From the NCBI RefSeq assembly GCF_900104575.1, contig NZ_LT629731.1, positions 3,397,102 to 3,461,101 on the forward strand: a DNA stretch of 64,000 nucleotides, written 5' to 3'. Origin of the DNA: Bacillus tuaregi. Lineage in GTDB: Bacteria; Bacillota; Bacilli; Bacillales; Cytobacillaceae. A model generated the notes under the pieces. That model saw only the letters and a list, made by a program, of their open reading frames with translations, made no database searches and was not told the origin of the DNA. Positions 1-9,353 of this stretch are shown here, piece by piece; the stretch's first letter is position 1, and each line of letters begins with the position of its first letter. Both the position numbers and the translations under genes were made by a program.

Positions 1-121
1 TAATAAAGGACGATTTCCCAACATTTGACCGGCCGGCTAATGCAAACTCCGGCAAAAAATCATCTGGATATTGTTCAGGCTTTACAGCACTTATGACAAT
101 ATCAGCACTTTTAATTTTCAT
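1..121 (-). CDS. engB: Ribosome biogenesis GTPase EngB/YsxC (N-terminal fragment)
   Basis: Only the first 40 codons are inside the window; the rest lies beyond the left edge. The visible peptide begins [13 protein letters not shown] and contains the G1 P-loop GRSNVGKSS at residues 30-38, typical of the TrmE-Era-EngA-EngB GTPase superfamily. The family acts in late 50S subunit assembly. It starts 2 bp after the lonA stop codon, which reproduces the lonA-ysxC arrangement of Bacillus and implies co-transcription. Identification rests on the P-loop, the N-terminal sequence and synteny. Confidence 0.9.
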   Translation of the reverse strand, partial: MKIKSADIVISAVKPEQYPDDFLPEFALAGRSNVGKSSFI

Positions 122-123
122 TC

Positions 124-2445
124 CTATCCCTCGCTTTTTAGTGCATGCTGCAGCACTTCATCAACGTGGGAAACGAGCACAAATTCTAATTCTTCCCGAA
201 CGCTTTCTGGTATGTCATCTAAATCCTTTTCATTTTCCTTAGGACAAATGATTTTCGTTAACCCAGCCCGATGTGCACTTAATGTTTTTTCCTTTAGTCC
301 GCCAATTGGCAATACTCGCCCTCTTAGCGTAATTTCGCCTGTCATTCCCACTTCTTTACGAATTGGTTTACCTGTTAGCGCAGACACGAGTGCCGTTGCC
401 ATCGTGATTCCCGCCGAAGGACCGTCCTTCGGAACCGCTCCTTCCGGAACATGTATATGGATATCGCTTTTTTCATGAAAATCCGGATCAATACCAAGCT
501 CTACCGCCTTTGAACGAATATAGCTAAAGGCTGCTTGGGCAGATTCCTTCATGACATCACCTAGCTTTCCGGTTAAGACAAGCTTTCCTTTACCTGGTGA
601 CAGGGAGACTTCAATTTGTAATGTATCGCCGCCAACCGTTGTATAGGCAAGACCTGTTGCTACACCCACTTGGTCCTCAAGCTCAGCCTGTCCATAATGA
701 AACATTTTCTTCCCAAGAAACTCTTCGATATTTTGATCATCTACAACCACTTCTGCCTTTTCACTCGAAACGATAATTTTAGCTGTTTTACGGCAAATAC
801 CGGCAAGCTTTCGCTCTAAGCCCCGGACACCGGCTTCACGAGTATAGTAGCGTACAAGATGAAGTATGCCTTCATCACGTATCTGTAGCTGTTCTGTTGT
901 TAAACCATGCTCTTTTATTTGCTTTGGCAGCAAATGGTCCTTAGCAATATGGAGCTTTTCAAGCTCTGTATAGCCCGCAATCGAAATAATCTCCATCCGG
1001 TCACGTAGCGGTCCCGGAACGGTACCTAAATCATTTGCCGTTGCGATAAACATTACCTTTGAAAGGTCATAGGTTTCCTCAATATAATGGTCGCTGAAAT
1101 TATGATTCTGCTCAGGATCGAGTACTTCCAGCATGGCTGCAGAAGGGTCGCCACGGAAATCGCCTGACATTTTATCAATCTCGTCTAATAAAAAGACAGG
1201 ATTAATGGTGCCGGCTTTCTTCATGCCTTGAATAATCCTTCCCGGCATCGCGCCTACGTAGGTTCTTCTGTGACCACGGATTTCTGATTCATCCCTGACA
1301 CCTCCAAGTGAAACACGGACAAAGTTCCGGTTTAACGAGGTGGCAATCGAGCGGGCAAGACTTGTTTTCCCTACCCCTGGAGGACCGGCAAGACAAAGAA
1401 TCGGACCCTTCAAGGAGTTTGTCAGCTTCTGAACCGCTAAATATTCAAGCACACGCTCCTTCACCTTTTCGAGGCCGAAATGATCTCGATTCAAAATTCG
1501 CTCTGCTTTTTCAATATCAATATCATCCTCTGTTGCCTTGGACCACGGAAGAGAAATCAACCAATCAATATAATTTCGGATCACAGCACTTTCAGCAGAG
1601 CTAGATGGAACCTTTTCATAACGATCTAATTCCTTCAAGGCAGCTTGCTTCACATGGTCTGGCATGCCAATTTTTTCGATTTTCTCAGTCAGCTCGGCTA
1701 CCTCTCCAGACTTTCCATCCTTATCGCCAAGCTCCTTTTGGATCGCTTTCATCTGCTCACGCAAGTAATATTCCTTTTGCGTTCGCTCCATCGATTTTTT
1801 AACCCTTTGACCAATTTTCTTTTCTAAATTTAATACTTCTTTTTCATTATGAATAATTTCAATCACACGATTCAAACGATCCTTTATGTTCATCAGCTCT
1901 AAAATATCTTGTTTTTCTTTGAGCTTTAAAGGAAGATGCGAAGCGATGATATCAGCCATTCTTCCAGGCTCTTCTATATCACTGACAGAGGCATAGGTCT
2001 CTGCAGAGATTTTTTTTGATACTTTTATGTATTGTTCGAAGTATTCAAGCATCGTTCTCATAAGTGCTTGATCTTCAGGGTCAACCATTGCTTCGTCTTC
2101 ATGTGTTCTTAGCTTTACTAAGAAATACTCTGGCTCATCAATAAACTCCATTATCTCTGCCCGCTTAAGGCCTTCAATTAAGACGCGGATTGTGCCATTT
2201 GGAAGCTTCAGCATTTGCTTTACTTTCGTTAACGTTCCTACCTGGTAAAGGTCTTCTTCCTCTGGCATGTCAACGGACAAATCCTTTTGCGTGGTTAAAA
2301 AGATGAGATGGTTGTCAACCATTGCTTTTTCAAGGGCCTGGACTGACTTGTCACGGCCGACATCTAAATGGAGTACCATTGTCGGATAAACTAGTAATCC
2401 TCGAAGCGGTAGCAAAGGGACGATTACCTCTTCATTGTTTGCCAT
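124..2445 (-). CDS. lonA: ATP-dependent protease LonA
   Basis: Encodes 773 residues, the usual length for bacterial LonA. An N-terminal substrate-binding LON domain (about 1-200) is followed by a coiled-coil region, an AAA+ module with Walker A GPPGVGKT at 354-361 and Walker B FLLDEID near 418-424, and a serine-lysine protease domain. The catalytic serine is S677 in GPSAGI and the catalytic lysine is K720 in GGLKEK. It degrades misfolded and regulatory proteins in the cytosol as a hexamer. It lies downstream of lonB but has its own promoter in the gap, and it is nearly contiguous with engB. No key residue is missing. Confidence 0.98.
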   Translation of the reverse strand: MANNEEVIVPLLPLRGLLVYPTMVLHLDVGRDKSVQALEKAMVDNHLIFLTTQKDLSVDMPEEEDLYQVGTLTKVKQMLKLPNGTIRVLIEGLKRAEIMEFIDEPEYFLVKLRTHEDEAMVDPEDQALMRTMLEYFEQYIKVSKKISAETYASVSDIEEPGRMADIIASHLPLKLKEKQDILELMNIKDRLNRVIEIIHNEKEVLNLEKKIGQRVKKSMERTQKEYYLREQMKAIQKELGDKDGKSGEVAELTEKIEKIGMPDHVKQAALKELDRYEKVPSSSAESAVIRNYIDWLISLPWSKATEDDIDIEKAERILNRDHFGLEKVKERVLEYLAVQKLTNSLKGPILCLAGPPGVGKTSLARSIATSLNRNFVRVSLGGVRDESEIRGHRRTYVGAMPGRIIQGMKKAGTINPVFLLDEIDKMSGDFRGDPSAAMLEVLDPEQNHNFSDHYIEETYDLSKVMFIATANDLGTVPGPLRDRMEIISIAGYTELEKLHIAKDHLLPKQIKEHGLTTEQLQIRDEGILHLVRYYTREAGVRGLERKLAGICRKTAKIIVSSEKAEVVVDDQNIEEFLGKKMFHYGQAELEDQVGVATGLAYTTVGGDTLQIEVSLSPGKGKLVLTGKLGDVMKESAQAAFSYIRSKAVELGIDPDFHEKSDIHIHVPEGAVPKDGPSAGITMATALVSALTGKPIRKEVGMTGEITLRGRVLPIGGLKEKTLSAHRAGLTKIICPKENEKDLDDIPESVREELEFVLVSHVDEVLQHALKSEG

Positions 2446-2503
2446 ACCTTACACCCCCATATGGTTATTTTTCCATATATCACTAACATTTTCCTATTAA
2501 ACA

Positions 2504-2532
2504 ATTTTATCGTATTTGAGTCCACGTGTCTA
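2504..2532 (-). promoter_or_regulatory. Predicted sigmaA promoter of lonA
   Basis: On the minus strand, TAGACA (2527-2532) and TAAAAT (2504-2509) are separated by exactly 17 bp, each one mismatch from consensus. The predicted start is about 50 bp upstream of the lonA ATG. No CIRCE or CtsR tandem heptad was recognised nearby. Confidence 0.6.
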
Positions 2533-2590
2533 ATAACGAGGTTGCTTGTCAAAGGATAGAATCAAGTTACTCTTTTCTTATCAAGGTCAC

Positions 2591-2635
2591 ATAATAAAGC
2601 TTCGTCTTGTCCACATTGGAACAAACCGAAGCTTT
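2591..2635 (-). terminator. Probable Rho-independent terminator after lonB
   Basis: Minus-strand hairpin with arms AAAGCTTCGGTTTGT and ACAAGACGAAGCTTT around a 10-nt loop, followed by a modest T-rich tail. It lies 45 bp past the lonB stop and upstream of the lonA promoter, separating the two transcription units. Confidence 0.75.
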
Positions 2636-2679
2636 TTTATTATCCTGCCATAAAAAAACATGCTTAGTATCATTATTCT

Positions 2680-4350
2680 TTAAATGCTTTCCTTCTTTGT
2701 CATCTCTATAGCTGAAGCAGAAATCGTTTGATTAATGCTGTAATCCTTCCTTATTGCCAGGTCAAAGACCTCGTTAATATGTGTAACGGGAATAATCTCA
2801 ATATCTTGAATTTCCTGCAGGATGGTCTGCATATTTTCTTTCGGGATAATCACCTTTTTTACCCCAGCCTTTTTCGCTGCCTTCACCTTTGGATATACCC
2901 CGCCAATTGGCTTCACATTTCCATGAATACTAATCTCACCAGTCATCGCTACTTTGTTGTCAATAGGCAGCTTATAAATGGCTGAATAGATTCCGGTTGC
3001 CATGGCAATTCCGGCAGATGGACCATCAATCGGAACACCGCCAGGGAAGTTGACATGGATATCAAATTCGTCTGCCGGAACTCCCATCGAACGGAGTACT
3101 GTAATGACGTTTTCAATAGAGCCCTTTGCCATGCTTTTACGGCGAATCGATTTCCCACTGTTCCCAATGCTTTCTTCTTCCACAATCCCTGTAATATTAA
3201 TGGAGCCATTCTTCTTTGCCGGAATCACCGTTACTTCGATTTCAAGCAAGGTTCCTGTATTAGGTCCATGGACAGCTAGTCCGTTCACAAGTCCAACAGA
3301 GGACTCCTCATTTATCTTTGGTTCCATTCTTGGATTAAGCTGACTTGAATGAACAACCCATTCAATGTCCTCTTCCTTTATGTATTGCCGGTCTTCCGTA
3401 ATGGCTAGTCCAGCAGAGAGCTGGATCATATTGACCGCTTCCCGTCCGTTCCTTGAATAGGAGGCGAGGATATTGATTCCCTTTTCACTTATCTTCATAT
3501 TTACTTTCTCGGCAGCTTTTTTACCAACTGTGGCAATTTCCTCTTCCGTTAATTCACGGAAAAATACCTCCATACAGCGTGAGCGAATAGCCGGAGGGAT
3601 TTCACTTGGTGTTCTGGTCGTTGCCCCAATTAAGCGAAAATCTGCCGGTAAGCCATTCTTGAAGATATCATGAATATGATTAGGAATTTGCGTATTTTCT
3701 TCACTATAGTAGGCACTTTCTAAAAATACCTTTCGATCCTCAAGTACCTTTAATAACTTATTCATTTGAATCGGATGCAGTTCACCAATTTCATCAATAA
3801 ACAAAACCCCACCATGTGCATTTGTGACTGCACCCTGCTTCGGCTGAGGAATACCTGCCTGACCCATTGCCCCAGCACCCTGATAAATTGGGTCATGAAC
3901 AGACCCAATTAATGGATCCGCAATTCCTCTTTCATCAAATCTTGCTGTTGTCGCATCAAGCTCGACAAATACGGAGGATTGTTGAAAAGGAGATTTAGAA
4001 TTTTTTTTTGCTTCCTCTAATACGAGTCTGGCTGCAGCTGTTTTCCCTACACCTGGAGGACCATAAATGATTACATGCTGTGGATTCGGACCGCAAAGTG
4101 CTGCCTTTAAAGACTTTATTCCATCCTCCTGTCCAACAATATCCTGAAAGCTTGCCGGACGCACTCTTTCAGCTAGAGGTTCACTTAATTTAATTTCTCT
4201 TAACTTTCTGAGCTGATCCATCTCTTTTTTCGATTCACGGTCGATTGATACTTTCTGGGTACGTTGGTTTTTCAGTAGATTCCAAAAATATACCCCGATC
4301 ACAACACCGAAAAATAATTGTATAAACAAGACAATACCCGTCCAACTCAT
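2680..4350 (-). CDS. lonB: Sporulation-associated ATP-dependent protease LonB
   Basis: Encodes 556 residues (B. subtilis LonB is about 552). An N-terminal hydrophobic segment (about 5-24) suggests membrane anchoring. It is followed directly by an AAA+ domain with Walker A GPPGVGKT at 97-104, without the long Lon N domain, and a C-terminal Lon-type protease domain with catalytic S445 (GPSAGI) and K488 (GGVYPK). In B. subtilis LonB is made in the forespore under sigmaF, and a matching promoter is visible upstream here. ATG is preceded by GGAGG at good spacing. The gene is flanked by terminators on both sides, so it forms its own unit. Confidence 0.95.
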   Translation of the reverse strand: MSWTGIVLFIQLFFGVVIGVYFWNLLKNQRTQKVSIDRESKKEMDQLRKLREIKLSEPLAERVRPASFQDIVGQEDGIKSLKAALCGPNPQHVIIYGPPGVGKTAAARLVLEEAKKNSKSPFQQSSVFVELDATTARFDERGIADPLIGSVHDPIYQGAGAMGQAGIPQPKQGAVTNAHGGVLFIDEIGELHPIQMNKLLKVLEDRKVFLESAYYSEENTQIPNHIHDIFKNGLPADFRLIGATTRTPSEIPPAIRSRCMEVFFRELTEEEIATVGKKAAEKVNMKISEKGINILASYSRNGREAVNMIQLSAGLAITEDRQYIKEEDIEWVVHSSQLNPRMEPKINEESSVGLVNGLAVHGPNTGTLLEIEVTVIPAKKNGSINITGIVEEESIGNSGKSIRRKSMAKGSIENVITVLRSMGVPADEFDIHVNFPGGVPIDGPSAGIAMATGIYSAIYKLPIDNKVAMTGEISIHGNVKPIGGVYPKVKAAKKAGVKKVIIPKENMQTILQEIQDIEIIPVTHINEVFDLAIRKDYSINQTISASAIEMTKKESI

Positions 4351-4390
4351 CGTATTCCCTCCTGCAAAATTAATACTAGGTGATATTTGC

Positions 4391-4420
4391 TAGTATCTCC
4401 TCTACTAGGCAGGAATAAAC
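4391..4420 (-). promoter_or_regulatory. Predicted sigmaF-type promoter of lonB
   Basis: Minus strand: GTTTA (4416-4420), a 15-bp spacer, then GGAGATACTA (4391-4400). The -10 element fits the sigmaF consensus GGnnAnAMTA fully; the -35 has one mismatch to GYATA. It sits 41-70 bp upstream of the lonB start. Forespore sigmaF control of lonB is established in B. subtilis; its use here is inferred. Confidence 0.6.
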
Positions 4421-4439
4421 AAATTTTCTTAGTCAGAAC

Positions 4440-4477
4440 AAGAAAAGCACAAGCACCTGAATAGGCGCTTGCGCTTT
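4440..4477 (-). terminator. Rho-independent terminator after clpX
   Basis: Minus-strand hairpin with 14-nt arms AAAGCGCAAGCGCC and GGTGCTTGTGCTTT and a 6-nt loop, followed by TCTTGTTCT. It lies 8 bp beyond the clpX stop. Confidence 0.75.
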
Positions 4478-4484
4478 CCATCAT

Positions 4485-5750
4485 TTATGCAGATGTTTTT
4501 CTTTTCTCTTCAACGATTGTACCATCGGTTAGAATCAGCTTAGGGTCCATCTTATCTGAGACCGTTTCCTTTGTAATAATACATTTGGAAATATCCTCTC
4601 GTGAAGGCAGCTCATACATAACATCAAGCATAATCCCTTCAATGATTGAACGTAATCCACGAGCACCGGTCTTCCTTTCAATCGCCTGCTTAGCAATTTC
4701 AAGCAATGCACCTTCTTCAAACTCAAGCTCAACATCATCAAGCTCAAGCATTTTTTGGTACTGCTTCACTAAGGCATTTTTCGGCTTTGTAAGGATTTCA
4801 ATTAAGGCATCTTCATCAAGCTGAGCAAGACTAGCAATAATTGGTAAACGTCCGATAAATTCCGGAATTAATCCGAAACGTAATAAATCCTCAGGCAATA
4901 CCTTTGATAATAGATCCTTTTGCTCCACTTCTTGTTCTTTTAAATCAGAGCCGAATCCAATTACCTTTTGACCTAGACGGCGTTTAATAATGGTTTCGAT
5001 GCCATCAAATGCACCACCACAGATAAATAAGATATTCGTTGTATCAATTTGAATGAATTCCTGATGAGGATGCTTTCTTCCACCCTGTGGCGGAACACTC
5101 GCAACCGTTCCTTCAAGAATTTTCAACAATGCTTGTTGAACCCCTTCACCAGAAACATCTCGAGTGATGGATGGGTTTTCAGATTTACGAGCAATCTTAT
5201 CAATCTCATCGATGTAGATAATTCCTTTTTCAGCCTTCTCCACATCATAATCCGCTGCTTGAATAAGCTTTAGCAGAATGTTTTCAACATCTTCGCCGAC
5301 ATATCCGGCCTCTGTTAATGATGTTGCGTCTGCAATCGCAAATGGAACATTAAGGATACGCGCTAATGTTTGAGCTAGTAATGTTTTACCACTACCTGTT
5401 GGCCCGATCATGGCAATATTACTCTTTGCCAATTCCACCTCATCAATCTTACTGTTAGAGTTAATACGTTTGTAATGATTGTATACTGCGACAGATAAGG
5501 ACTTCTTGGCCTGGTCTTGTCCAATAACGTATTCGTCCAAAATCTCACGAATCTCTGCCGGCTTTGGTACATCTTTAAATTCAATTTCTTCTTCTGTACC
5601 TAATTCCTCTTCAACAATTTCAGTACAAAGCTCAATACATTCATCACAAATATAAACGCCTGGTCCCGCAACTAATTTGCGTACTTGTTCCTGTGTTTTT
5701 CCACAGAAAGAGCACTTTAATTGGCCCTTTTCGTCATTAAACTTGAACAA
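4485..5750 (-). CDS. clpX: ATP-dependent Clp protease ATP-binding subunit ClpX
   Basis: Encodes 421 residues from a TTG start, giving [10 protein letters not shown] as in other Bacillus ClpX. An upstream GTG at 5759 overlaps the ribosome-binding sequence AAGGGG, so the TTG at 5750 fits better. The N-terminal zinc-binding domain has C13, C16, C35 and C38. The AAA+ domain has Walker A GPTGSGKT (116-123), Walker [11 protein letters not shown] and an IGF loop (VIGFG) that docks ClpP. ClpX unfolds substrates for the ClpP protease. It lies downstream of tig, but a terminator and an own promoter separate the two. Confidence 0.97.
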   Translation of the reverse strand: MFKFNDEKGQLKCSFCGKTQEQVRKLVAGPGVYICDECIELCTEIVEEELGTEEEIEFKDVPKPAEIREILDEYVIGQDQAKKSLSVAVYNHYKRINSNSKIDEVELAKSNIAMIGPTGSGKTLLAQTLARILNVPFAIADATSLTEAGYVGEDVENILLKLIQAADYDVEKAEKGIIYIDEIDKIARKSENPSITRDVSGEGVQQALLKILEGTVASVPPQGGRKHPHQEFIQIDTTNILFICGGAFDGIETIIKRRLGQKVIGFGSDLKEQEVEQKDLLSKVLPEDLLRFGLIPEFIGRLPIIASLAQLDEDALIEILTKPKNALVKQYQKMLELDDVELEFEEGALLEIAKQAIERKTGARGLRSIIEGIMLDVMYELPSREDISKCIITKETVSDKMDPKLILTDGTIVEEKRKTSA

Positions 5751-5835
5751 TATTTTCACCCCTTGAAATGACTTTATGTAATCTATAACTAACGTGAATG
5801 ACTCGCAATATCTAGATATTGTTACTATTTATTGA

Positions 5836-5844
5836 ATTGTAACA
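5836..5844 (-). promoter_or_regulatory. Probable extended -10 promoter of clpX
   Basis: Minus strand TGTTACAAT, an extended -10 element (TGnTACAAT), about 85 bp upstream of the clpX start. No convincing -35 hexamer is seen at 16-18 bp. Confidence 0.45.
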
Positions 5845-5896
5845 CATTTTATGAAAATACAGGAAATAATAACTCTTGCAGGGTTGCAAATTAGCT

Positions 5897-6030
5897 GAAG
5901 GTTTTATACTTGCGAGTAATTCGTTGCCATGTATGTAATATATAGAATCATTATTCCAAGAATAATGATCATGATTTCTATAAGCGTATATGTATTATTT
6001 ATATTCCTGTATGTTCAAAATAAAACCTTC
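5897..6030. repeat. Nested inverted repeat in the tig-clpX intergenic region
   Basis: The 393-bp gap between clpX and tig holds no supported gene. Outer arms GAAGGTTTTAT (5897-5907) and ATAAAACCTTC (6020-6030) are a perfect 11-bp inverted repeat. Near their centre lies a second perfect one: ATCATTATTC (5947-5956), 3-bp spacer, GAATAATGAT (5960-5969). The intervening sequence is AT-rich and only partly self-complementary. It could be a decayed mobile repeat, an operator or an RNA structure; nothing identifies it. Confidence 0.6.
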
Positions 6031-6073
6031 GCAAAGAGTTACTTTTATTTATTATATGTATTTTACCATAATA

Positions 6074-6108
6074 TAAAACAAGGTACGATAAAATCGCACC
6101 TTGTTTTT
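6074..6108 (-). terminator. Rho-independent terminator after tig
   Basis: Minus-strand hairpin AACAAGGTGCGA / TCGTACCTTGTT with a short TTTTA loop, followed by TTATATT. It starts about 35 bp after the tig stop. Confidence 0.8.
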
Positions 6109-6143
6109 ATTTATCCTTACATTACATATGATAATTTAATGAA

Positions 6144-7439
6144 TTAAGCTTGCTTTTCAACTGTTTTACTGTTATCAACTAAGAACTTAACAGTATTTCT
6201 AGCTTGAAGATCGCTCTTAAGTCCATCAAGGCTTCCAAGTGCATTTTTGATATTATCAACAGTCATGTTATACATTCCTGCCATTTTCTCTAGCTCTTCG
6301 TTGATTTCCTCTTCAGTTACTTCGATATTTTCAGCTTTTGCAATCGCCTCAAGAGTTAAGCTTCCACGAACACGTTGTGCAGCTTCTTCGTTCATTTGTC
6401 CACGAAGTGCTTCCTCATTTTGACCTGAGAATTGGAAGTAAAGCTCAAGATTCATACCTTGCATTTGTAAACGCTGCTCGAATTCTTGAAGCATACGGTC
6501 TACTTCATTATTAATCATCACTTCAGGAACATCGATCTCAGCGTTAGCTGTAGCTTTGTCAACGACAGAATCTTGAATGTGATGCTCTTCTTGGTGCTTC
6601 TTGTCATGCTCTAGACGAGACTTGATTTTTTCTTTAAGTGCTTCTAAAGTTTCAACTTCCTCGTCCACATCTTTAGCAAATTCATCATCTAGCTCTGGAA
6701 GTTCTTTTCCTTTTATTTCATGAACTGTTACTTTGAATACTGCTGGCTTTCCAGCTAATTCTGCCGCATGGTATTCTTCTGGGAATGATACTTCAACATC
6801 CTTAGATTCGCCTGCAGCAAGACCAACTAACTGCTCTTCGAAGCCTGGGATGAATTGGCCTGAACCAAGCTCTAGTGAATAGTTCTCAGCTTTACCGCCT
6901 TCAAATGCTTCACCGTCAACAAAGCCTTCAAAATCCATCACTACAGTATCGCCATTCTCAGCTTTACCTTCTTCTTTCACAACAAGCTCTGCTTGCTTTT
7001 CCTGTAGTCCTTTGATTTCGTTATCAACATCTTCATCTGTTACAGTTGTATCAAATGCTTCTACTTCAAGACCTTTATATTCGCCTAACTTTACTTCAGG
7101 TTTAACAGTAACCTTTGCAGTAAAGATGAATGTTTTGCCTTTTTCGATTTGCTCTACATCGATTTCAGGACGATCAACTGGCTCAATACCTGTTTCATCG
7201 ATTGCTGCACCATATGCTTCAGGAAGCATTAAATCGATCGCATCCTGATATAATGATTCAACACCGAAACGCTTTTCAAATAATGCACGTGGCATTTTCC
7301 CTTTACGGAAGCCTGGTACATTTACTTGCTTTACTACTTTTTGGAATGCAGAATCTAAGCTCTTGCTTACTGTTTCTGCATCAACTTCAACTGTAAGAAC
7401 CCCTTGGTTCCCTTCTAGCTTTTCAAATTTTGCAGACAT
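6144..7439 (-). CDS. tig: Trigger factor (ribosome-associated chaperone and prolyl isomerase)
   Basis: Encodes 431 residues, a typical trigger factor length. The N-terminal ribosome-binding domain has the signature loop GFRKGKMPR at 43-51, which docks near the polypeptide exit tunnel. A central FKBP-type prolyl isomerase domain (about 160-245) starts after [16 protein letters not shown], and the C-terminal arms are helical and rich in Glu and Lys. It captures nascent chains co-translationally. The gene has a strong promoter, a downstream terminator and the conserved tig-clpX neighbourhood, so it is probably mostly monocistronic. Confidence 0.97.
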   Translation of the reverse strand: MSAKFEKLEGNQGVLTVEVDAETVSKSLDSAFQKVVKQVNVPGFRKGKMPRALFEKRFGVESLYQDAIDLMLPEAYGAAIDETGIEPVDRPEIDVEQIEKGKTFIFTAKVTVKPEVKLGEYKGLEVEAFDTTVTDEDVDNEIKGLQEKQAELVVKEEGKAENGDTVVMDFEGFVDGEAFEGGKAENYSLELGSGQFIPGFEEQLVGLAAGESKDVEVSFPEEYHAAELAGKPAVFKVTVHEIKGKELPELDDEFAKDVDEEVETLEALKEKIKSRLEHDKKHQEEHHIQDSVVDKATANAEIDVPEVMINNEVDRMLQEFEQRLQMQGMNLELYFQFSGQNEEALRGQMNEEAAQRVRGSLTLEAIAKAENIEVTEEEINEELEKMAGMYNMTVDNIKNALGSLDGLKSDLQARNTVKFLVDNSKTVEKQA

Positions 7440-7561
7440 ACTTTATTTCCCTCCAACAATCTATTTCATTTACCTTTACTAGCGAAATGATGAATGAATA
7501 CGAATCAATTTTCGATCATATTCTAATAATAATATGATTTTTTTCACAAAAGCACCACTAC

Positions 7562-7589
7562 ATTATAACACAGGTTGTCACTGTTTCAA
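7562..7589 (-). promoter_or_regulatory. Predicted sigmaA promoter of tig
   Basis: Minus strand TTGAAA (7584-7589), 16-bp spacer, TATAAT (7562-7567), with an extended -10 TG one base upstream of the hexamer. It overlaps no coding sequence and lies about 125 bp upstream of the tig ATG. Confidence 0.7.
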
Positions 7590-7598
7590 CAGGCTGTC

Positions 7599-8618
7599 TT
7601 AAAGATTAGGATAAGAAATTTCTTCAATCATGCGGATATAGGAGTCTGCCTGCTGCAAATCAGCTTGTAATACCCGGTACTCCTCTATTAATTCATCTTC
7701 TGTATCATATTTTCCAAAATATTCATTTCCTAATACATGATAAGCCGCTGCCCAAGCGTTAAGGTTATTTGACTCTAGCTCAAAAGGATACAGCAAAAAA
7801 AACTGTCGTTCGACCAATGCCTTTATATGAGCAAATAAGACAGGATCCTCGTTTTCCAGTTTTTGTCTAAGGATTTCAAGAATCTCCTTCAGCTGGCGGC
7901 TTTCATTGATATGTGGTAATTTCTCTGGAATAACCGTTATTCTTTTATCAAATTTTTGAATCTCAATCGGCTTGTCATATTCCTGTTCCTTTAATACATT
8001 TAACAGCAGCGTTTTAAAGAAAACACTGCCCTTTTCAGATTGAAGATATTCAGTCATATCCTTCACAAAGGGGCGAGTGTTTTTGTTATTCAATTCACCT
8101 GCCAACAGCATTTGCTCCTCTGGAGTTTGATAAAGGAAGAAATCAATTTTCCGATTTGCCCACGCATTCTCCTTTGGTTCCTGCTGATGTACATCAATCG
8201 AACTATCCAGCATTCTAAGACTAAAATCGAGCAGGCGATGAAAATGCTCTAGCTTATCAGCTGGAATTCTATTCTCCGCTAATAGGTTCTCAATAGCGGC
8301 AACAACCTCTTCATATTTATGTAGCTGGACAAGATACATAATGTAGATATTCATGATTTCAATATCCTGACCGATTCCTTCTTGGAGCATTTTATCAGCT
8401 AAGTCCATCGCTTTATCTATCAAACCCGCATCGAAATAAGCTAGCAGCAGACCTATATGACTTTCACTGTTCCTTGCATCCAATCGGATCGCATGCTCCA
8501 ACAGGTCAATCGCTTCATCATATTGTTTCTGATGTAAATGCTCAAGTCCTTTTTCCACCAGTCTTTGCTCTAAACCAGGAAAATAAACAATTTTATTCTT
8601 TTGGTTTTTATTATCCAT
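7599..8618 (-). CDS. ysoA: TPR-repeat protein YsoA
   Basis: Encodes 339 residues from the ATG beginning MDNKNQKNK. A longer open frame starting at 8720 runs through the leuD terminator hairpin and was rejected; 339 residues also matches my recollection of B. subtilis YsoA. The N-terminal third has tetratricopeptide-like helical pairs, for example HQKQYDEAIDLLEHAIRLD and AYFDAGLIDKAMDLADKML. The remainder is acidic and helical with no catalytic motif. Its biochemical role is unknown. It sits between leuD and tig, as in Bacillus. Synteny and repeat content support the name, not a function. Confidence 0.85.
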   Translation of the reverse strand: MDNKNQKNKIVYFPGLEQRLVEKGLEHLHQKQYDEAIDLLEHAIRLDARNSESHIGLLLAYFDAGLIDKAMDLADKMLQEGIGQDIEIMNIYIMYLVQLHKYEEVVAAIENLLAENRIPADKLEHFHRLLDFSLRMLDSSIDVHQQEPKENAWANRKIDFFLYQTPEEQMLLAGELNNKNTRPFVKDMTEYLQSEKGSVFFKTLLLNVLKEQEYDKPIEIQKFDKRITVIPEKLPHINESRQLKEILEILRQKLENEDPVLFAHIKALVERQFFLLYPFELESNNLNAWAAAYHVLGNEYFGKYDTEDELIEEYRVLQADLQQADSYIRMIEEISYPNL

Positions 8619-8707
8619 CGGTATCAGCCTCAATGATTTTAATTGAGGTAAGTGTAGCACAAGAAAAAAAAGAAAGTAAACGTTTATCTTAACAGACTGA
8701 ATCCTCA

Positions 8708-8740
8708 CAAAAAAATCCACAGCTAAAACTGTGGATTTTT
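8708..8740 (-). terminator. Rho-independent terminator of the ilv-leu operon
   Basis: Minus strand AAAAATCCACAG, 6-nt loop, CTGTGGATTTTT, followed by further T residues: a perfect 12-bp stem just past the leuD stop. It marks the end of the long ilvB-leuD transcript. Confidence 0.9.
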
Positions 8741-8746
8741 AGTCTA

Positions 8747-9340
8747 TTACTGAATAGGTGCGTTTTCTTGCTCATATTTAGAAATTGCCTCATCAAGCTG
8801 CAGAGTGATTTCAATTTCATCCCAGCCATTGATCAGCATTTTCTTCCAATATGGTGACACAGAAAATGAAGCACTGAAGCCTTGATTATCTGAAAGTACT
8901 TCGTCTTCGAGATTAATAGTTAATTCATACGGCTGATTTTTTGCCGCTTTAAGCAAATACTCAACTTTTTCCTTTTCTAGCTTGATAGGCAGCATCCCGT
9001 TTTTAAAACAGTTTTGAAAGAAGATGTCTGCAAAGGATGGAGCGATAACTACCTTAAATCCATAGTCCTGTAACGCCCATGGAGCATGCTCACGGGACGA
9101 ACCACAGCCAAAGTTTTCATTGGCAATTAAAATAGATGCCCCTTGATTTTCAGGCTGATTTAATTCAAAGTCAGGATTTAACTTTCCATCCTCAAGAAAG
9201 CGCCAGCCGTAAAAAACAAATTGTCCAAACCCTGTTTTCTCAATTCGTTTTAAAAATTGCTTTGGAATAATTTGGTCTGTATCTACATTTACCCGGTCAA
9301 GGGCAACTGCTTTTCCTGTATGTGTTTTAAACCCGCTCAT
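8747..9340 (-). CDS. leuD: 3-isopropylmalate dehydratase small subunit LeuD
   Basis: Encodes 197 residues, the family length. It contains the swivelling aconitase-type domain with the signature NFGCGSSREHAPWAL (about 76-90) that closes the active site on the LeuC subunit. The LeuCD complex isomerises 2-isopropylmalate to 3-isopropylmalate in leucine synthesis. It begins 13 bp after the leuC stop, with GGGG-rich ribosome-binding sequence, as the last gene of the operon. Confidence 0.97.
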   Translation of the reverse strand: MSGFKTHTGKAVALDRVNVDTDQIIPKQFLKRIEKTGFGQFVFYGWRFLEDGKLNPDFELNQPENQGASILIANENFGCGSSREHAPWALQDYGFKVVIAPSFADIFFQNCFKNGMLPIKLEKEKVEYLLKAAKNQPYELTINLEDEVLSDNQGFSASFSVSPYWKKMLINGWDEIEITLQLDEAISKYEQENAPIQ

Positions 9341-9353
9341 GAAGTTTCCCCCC

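Noticed and set aside
71-478. Plus-strand open frame of 135 codons over the start of the window
   Set aside because: It is antisense to the 3' end of lonA, has no ribosome-binding sequence and a Ser/Thr/Pro-rich composition typical of a shadow frame.
5929-6147. Plus-strand 72-codon hydrophobic frame in the tig-clpX gap
   Set aside because: It reads through the palindromic region and the tig terminator, has no ribosome-binding sequence, and its hydrophobicity follows from AT-rich DNA.
8619-8720. N-terminal extension of ysoA
   Set aside because: It would run through the leuD terminator hairpin; the internal ATG gives the family length.
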